This document shows, piece after piece, positions 60,939 to 64,000 of a DNA stretch of 64,000 nt (within the stretch, counting starts at the first letter, position 1; every line of letters starts with the position of its first letter). Origin of the DNA: an uncultured Muribaculaceae bacterium (GTDB taxonomy: Bacteria > Bacteroidota > Bacteroidia > Bacteroidales > Muribaculaceae); NCBI GenBank assembly GCA_910584055.1, contig CAJTZS010000012.1:1-64000 (forward strand), given 5' to 3'. The notes under the pieces are model-generated. The model had not been told where the DNA came from. It did no database searches and was given only the letters and a program-made list of their open reading frames with translations. Made by a program: the position numbers and the translations under genes.

Positions 60939-62256
60939 GTTCTCTTTTCCCGGCTCTACGGCAGGCGCAGGTCAGGTTGCGCTTGACCGTTTTGCCGAGA
61001 TGATGATTGACCGCATGGAGCAGATGAAGGACTCCGACTGGAAGCAGGGCTGGATAGGCGGTGCCAACGGATATGCCGGTCTGCCTCAGAATGTCGGCGG
61101 CCGTAACTACTCCGGCTCCAACTCTTTCTTCCTTCAGCTCCATACTGCTGCAAAGGGCTATCAGCTTCCGGTCTATCTCACGTTCAATCAGGCTCACAAT
61201 CTAAAGGCTCATGTGCTGAAAGGTGAGAAATCTTTTCCTGTGGTATACTGGGATATGATGGTGAAGGATAAGGACGGAAAGAAAGTCAGCTCCGATGAGT
61301 ACAAGGCAATGTCGAGGGAGGAAAAGAAAAACCTCGATGTCATTCCTTTCATCAAGGCTTTCCCGGTCTACAATGTTGACCAGACAAATCTCCGTGAGGT
61401 TCAGCCGGAACGTGTTCAGAAGCTGATTGACAAGTTTAAGGTACCCGAAATGCGTGACACTCAGGGTATGTATGCACACTCAGCTCTTGACCGTATGATC
61501 CAGGAACAATCGTGGCTGTGTCCCATTCAGGCTGACAAGCGTGAGAACGGTGCCTACTATTCACCATCGCGTGATATTGTCGTGCTACCTATGAAGGCCC
61601 AGTTCAACACAGGATCGACGCCTGATGAGATCTATCGTGACGGCATGGAGTTCTATTCGACCATGCTGCACGAGATGACCCACTCGACGATGACACCTGA
61701 GCGTCTTAACCGTGAGATGGGCGGCAAGTTCGGAGACCCGAAGTATGCGAAAGAAGAACTTGTGGCAGAGCTTACAGCGGCTATGATAAGCCACTCAATG
61801 GGCTTCGACTCCAAGATTACTGACAATTCTGCTGCCTATCTTGACTCTTGGATCGGGGTGCTGAAAAAAGAGCCGAAATTCATTGTGTCAATCATGGCAG
61901 ATGTAAACAAGGCATCCGACCTTATCCTCGATCATGTGGACAAGCAGCGTCTCGCCCTCGGTGAACAGCCTTATCTGGCAAAGAATGACCCTTGGCTGCC
62001 GCCTGATCCAAATGAGGAAATCCCTTTCAAGAACGCTGCCATCATCAAGACACGTTCTGGAGACTATGTAATCAGAGCCTCATACGATGGTGTAGACCTC
62101 GGAATGAAGCCTATCGAAAAATCGACTGCTAAGACTTATTTCCAGCTCACTGACATGAAGGACAAGGAGTCTTTCCTCAATATGACTGCACGTAAGCATT
62201 ATCAGTCGGAGATTGCCGGTATCGGCAAGTCTGCCTCAAAGTCACTCAGAATCTAA
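60922..62256 (+). CDS. ArdC-like antirestriction protein
   Basis: The 444-aa protein has an N-terminal ssDNA-binding ArdC domain (about 10-160; GGRNYSGSNSFFLQLHT, LTFNQAHNL) and a zinc-metallopeptidase-like domain with H250-E251-x2-H254 (HEMTHS) and EELVAELTAAM downstream. ArdC proteins protect incoming single-stranded DNA from host restriction during conjugation. In this element it may also spare DNA from the ICE's own phase-variable nuclease. Confidence 0.87.
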   Translation: MASGTKFSFPGSTAGAGQVALDRFAEMMIDRMEQMKDSDWKQGWIGGANGYAGLPQNVGGRNYSGSNSFFLQLHTAAKGYQLPVYLTFNQAHNLKAHVLKGEKSFPVVYWDMMVKDKDGKKVSSDEYKAMSREEKKNLDVIPFIKAFPVYNVDQTNLREVQPERVQKLIDKFKVPEMRDTQGMYAHSALDRMIQEQSWLCPIQADKRENGAYYSPSRDIVVLPMKAQFNTGSTPDEIYRDGMEFYSTMLHEMTHSTMTPERLNREMGGKFGDPKYAKEELVAELTAAMISHSMGFDSKITDNSAAYLDSWIGVLKKEPKFIVSIMADVNKASDLILDHVDKQRLALGEQPYLAKNDPWLPPDPNEEIPFKNAAIIKTRSGDYVIRASYDGVDLGMKPIEKSTAKTYFQLTDMKDKESFLNMTARKHYQSEIAGIGKSASKSLRI

Positions 62257-62268
62257 CCCTTTGTTCTC

Positions 62269-63450
62269 ATGGCTAATTATCAGGTGAACTTCAAGGAACT
62301 GAAATCTCGTGTCGGCATAGATGACATTGCTTATGCACTTGGCTACCGTCTTGACCGCAAGGCTGGAGTAGGCAAATACATAGAGCTTGTGCTTGGTGAC
62401 GGACGCGACCGCCGTGATACCATCATCGTTAGCAACCACCGTGACAAGGCTTCTCAGGTATTTTTCCGGAGGGACGGGAGTAAGGGTGACGTTGTGACCC
62501 TGATACGTGAGAACCTCAACTCTTTTATAGTGTCAGGCAAAAATGACTGGCAGAAAGTGGCAAAGGTCATGGCTCGTTTCGCAAATCTCCCTGAGCCTGA
62601 GTTCCGTGAGGACAGTGAGTATGTCAAATCGGCCCAAGTCAGCCATGTGTTTGACGAGTCAAGGTATGAGGTGAAGCCGGTGGATCCTGACAGGATTCCG
62701 AGAATTTTCTCACAGCGTGGCATTGCTGATGAAACGGTCAGAAGTCTCGCTCCATTCCTGTCACTTATCCGTGACACTAAGAATGAGAATTTCGACGGGT
62801 ACAACATCGGCTTCCCATATACCGAGTATGCTGAATCCGGCGTCAAGGGTTATGAGATACGCGGTATGGGTGGCTACAAGTCAAAGGCAGCCGGTACAAA
62901 TTCCTCTTCTGCGGCTTGGGTAGCTGACCTATCCGGTGGTAATAATGAGGCTGTCAAATCTGTGTTCTTCTGCGAGTCTGCGCTTGATGCTATGGCTTTC
63001 TACCAGATGAACAGGACACGCCTTGACAATAATATTGCACTTGTCTCTCTCGGTGGTACATTCTCAGACGGTCAGATTACCAAGGCTATGGAGCGGTTCC
63101 CAAATGCAAGGGCGTTTGACTGTTTCGACAATGACATTGCCGGACGCATCTATGGTCTCCGTCTTATGGCTCTCGTTGAGAATTTTCCTATCAAGATTTC
63201 CAAGACAGAAAATGGTCTGAAAGTCGAGGCTAAGGAAAAGGCTTTTGAGTTGGATCCGGAGCGACCGCTATCAGCACAGGTCGGTGAGAATATCTCAATA
63301 CGCCATAGGATGGGACAATGGACTCCGCCCAAGGCTTTCAAGGACTGGAACGACTGCCTGATGAACAAGCCGATAGAGCGGCAGCTCAATCCCAATAAGC
63401 ATGAGCGGGATACCAATCTCGCCGAACAACGTAAATCATTCAAAATATGA
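62269..63450 (+). CDS. Toprim-domain protein (DUF3991-like, primase-related)
   Basis: The 393-aa protein has an N-terminal domain (about 1-100; IDDIAYALGYRLDRKAGVGKY, SKGDVVTLIREN) like DUF3991/CHC2-related primase parts, and a toprim domain (about 220-310) with FFCESALDAMAFYQ, LVSLGGTFSD and AFDCFDNDIAGRIYG giving the Glu and DxD residues. It probably primes or processes the transferred strand. It follows the ArdC-like gene by 12 bp. Confidence 0.85.
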   Translation: MANYQVNFKELKSRVGIDDIAYALGYRLDRKAGVGKYIELVLGDGRDRRDTIIVSNHRDKASQVFFRRDGSKGDVVTLIRENLNSFIVSGKNDWQKVAKVMARFANLPEPEFREDSEYVKSAQVSHVFDESRYEVKPVDPDRIPRIFSQRGIADETVRSLAPFLSLIRDTKNENFDGYNIGFPYTEYAESGVKGYEIRGMGGYKSKAAGTNSSSAAWVADLSGGNNEAVKSVFFCESALDAMAFYQMNRTRLDNNIALVSLGGTFSDGQITKAMERFPNARAFDCFDNDIAGRIYGLRLMALVENFPIKISKTENGLKVEAKEKAFELDPERPLSAQVGENISIRHRMGQWTPPKAFKDWNDCLMNKPIERQLNPNKHERDTNLAEQRKSFKI

Positions 63451-63893
63451 ACAATGGCATAATAATAATCAAAAGTATTGACTGTGACGACAACATATTC
63501 TACGGAGTTTTCAGCCGTGGTTTTTCTTTCGACATTGAAATAGTAGGGAGTGATTTTCTTATCAGTTTCTATGACATTGTTGAGGGTGAAATATCTGAGA
63601 AAATCTATGAGATACTCATAGACTTTGAGCTGGAAGAGGTTTGCGATTACATCAGCTTTATCGAGGATGATACGAATTTTCTCTTTGATATGGCAGATGA
63701 AATTAAATCCTGGATTGAAGGTGCCATAGTCAAACAACTGTCAGAAGGAAAAATCTTTATAGACCTCACAAAAAGTCTCCATAATCTCATGGAGGATATG
63801 ACAATGAAAGCCAAGGCTCATCTCGATGTGATATTGGCTCAGGATAAGGAAAACAGACTGTACGACAACCCCGAAAAGGAGCAGGAAGAATGA
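63447..63893 (+). CDS. Hypothetical ICE backbone protein
   Basis: The 148-aa acidic protein overlaps the toprim gene by 4 bp (ATGA) and the next gene by 4 bp. It is mixed alpha/beta (IIIIKSIDCDDNIFYGVFSRG, FDIEIVGSDFLISFYD) with a charged helical tail. No family is recognised. Confidence 0.6.
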   Translation: MNNGIIIIKSIDCDDNIFYGVFSRGFSFDIEIVGSDFLISFYDIVEGEISEKIYEILIDFELEEVCDYISFIEDDTNFLFDMADEIKSWIEGAIVKQLSEGKIFIDLTKSLHNLMEDMTMKAKAHLDVILAQDKENRLYDNPEKEQEE

Positions 63894-64000
63894 TGATATG
63901 CCGTATTATGAAAAAAGGTGCTGTTACCCTCGCCATATCTCTGAAATTATTGACGAGTGGCTTGCCATGTATGGCCCAACAGACAGACCCCACTTTGACC
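63890..64000 (+). CDS. Start of a secreted protein, cut by the window end
   Basis: ATG 63890 overlaps the previous stop; ATG 63908 in the same frame is the better start because it gives a signal peptide (MKKGAVTLAISLKLLTS ... CMAQQ). Only about 30 residues are inside the window. In related elements secreted transfer or lytic proteins occur here, but the product cannot be named. Confidence 0.5.
   Translation, partial: MMICRIMKKGAVTLAISLKLLTSGLPCMAQQTDPTLT

Noticed and set aside
1..64000. CRISPR array or second copy of the tRNA 3' end (attR)
   Set aside because: No regularly spaced repeats with unique spacers were seen and no second TGGCACCACCA junction was noticed; the right ICE end is probably outside the window.
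1..64000. Insertion sequences
   Set aside because: No transposase gene or paired terminal repeats flanking one were recognised; the only palindrome-ended non-coding segment is 29386-29715.

Overview
The window is the left part of a large integrative and conjugative element (ICE) from a member of the Bacteroidales. The evidence is the Bacteroides-type tra gene set in canonical order (TraA, E, F, G, J, K, M, N, O), promoter boxes of the form TAnnTTTG, tyrosine integrases whose box-I arginine is not visible (as in IntDOT relatives), and DUF4099/ArdC/toprim accessory genes. A gut lineage such as Bacteroides or Muribaculaceae is likely, but the genus is an inference.

Layout. 1-55 is the 3' part of tRNA-Phe(GAA), the attachment site. 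It is followed by a terminator, AAAAGTACAAC direct repeats and the ICE integrase (274-1602). 1743-2847 is a structured, repeat-bearing non-coding stretch next to the mobilisation genes (MobC-like 2848-3228, relaxase 3414-4967), so oriT is probably here. 5142-21912 is the type IV secretion module: ParA-like TraA, pilin TraE, VirB3-, VirB4-, VirB6-, VirB8-, VirB10- and VirB9-like proteins, coupling ATPase and TraX. 22.0-56.3 kb is visibly more A+T-rich cargo, mostly on the minus strand. 57.5-64 kb returns to ICE backbone: lytic glucosaminidase, DUF4099 protein, MutS-I-like protein, ArdC-like antirestriction protein and toprim protein. The right end of the ICE is outside the window.

The central observation concerns the cargo. 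Two homologous invertible-promoter cassettes lie at 26713-26906 and 56046-56248. Each is bounded by a 17-bp inverted repeat (perfect in the second, 16/17 in the first) with the arms ATCTCT/AGAGAT, and each carries a Bacteroides -7 box exactly 14 nt inside the right repeat. The first sits directly in front of an EcoRI-type adenine methylase plus DUF262-HNH nuclease pair. The second sits in front of a NusG/UpxY-like antiterminator that heads an uninterrupted minus-strand operon of about 26 kb (56015 to 30176). A tyrosine recombinase (56303-57505) lies beside the second cassette. In this assembly both promoters point away from their operons, which reads as OFF.

The 26-kb operon joins three modules: (i) a signalling core of vWA (TerY-like) protein, PP2C phosphatase and zinc-ribbon protein kinase (a TerY-P-type triad), with an FHA-like protein, a double AAA+/trypsin fusion, a coiled-coil protein, a radical-SAM activase-like enzyme and a PIN-domain protein; (ii) small proteins sharing one N-terminal zinc ribbon fused to SEC-C, acyl-carrier or transmembrane/WG-repeat parts; (iii) a biosynthetic set of SPASM radical SAM enzyme, acyl carrier, SDR, KAS III, glycosyltransferases, PIG-L deacetylase, AMP ligase, second radical SAM enzyme, pyruvyl transferase-like protein and WG protein. 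I infer a phase-variable, phospho-signalled conflict or surface system carried by an ICE. Its product and target cannot be read from the sequence.
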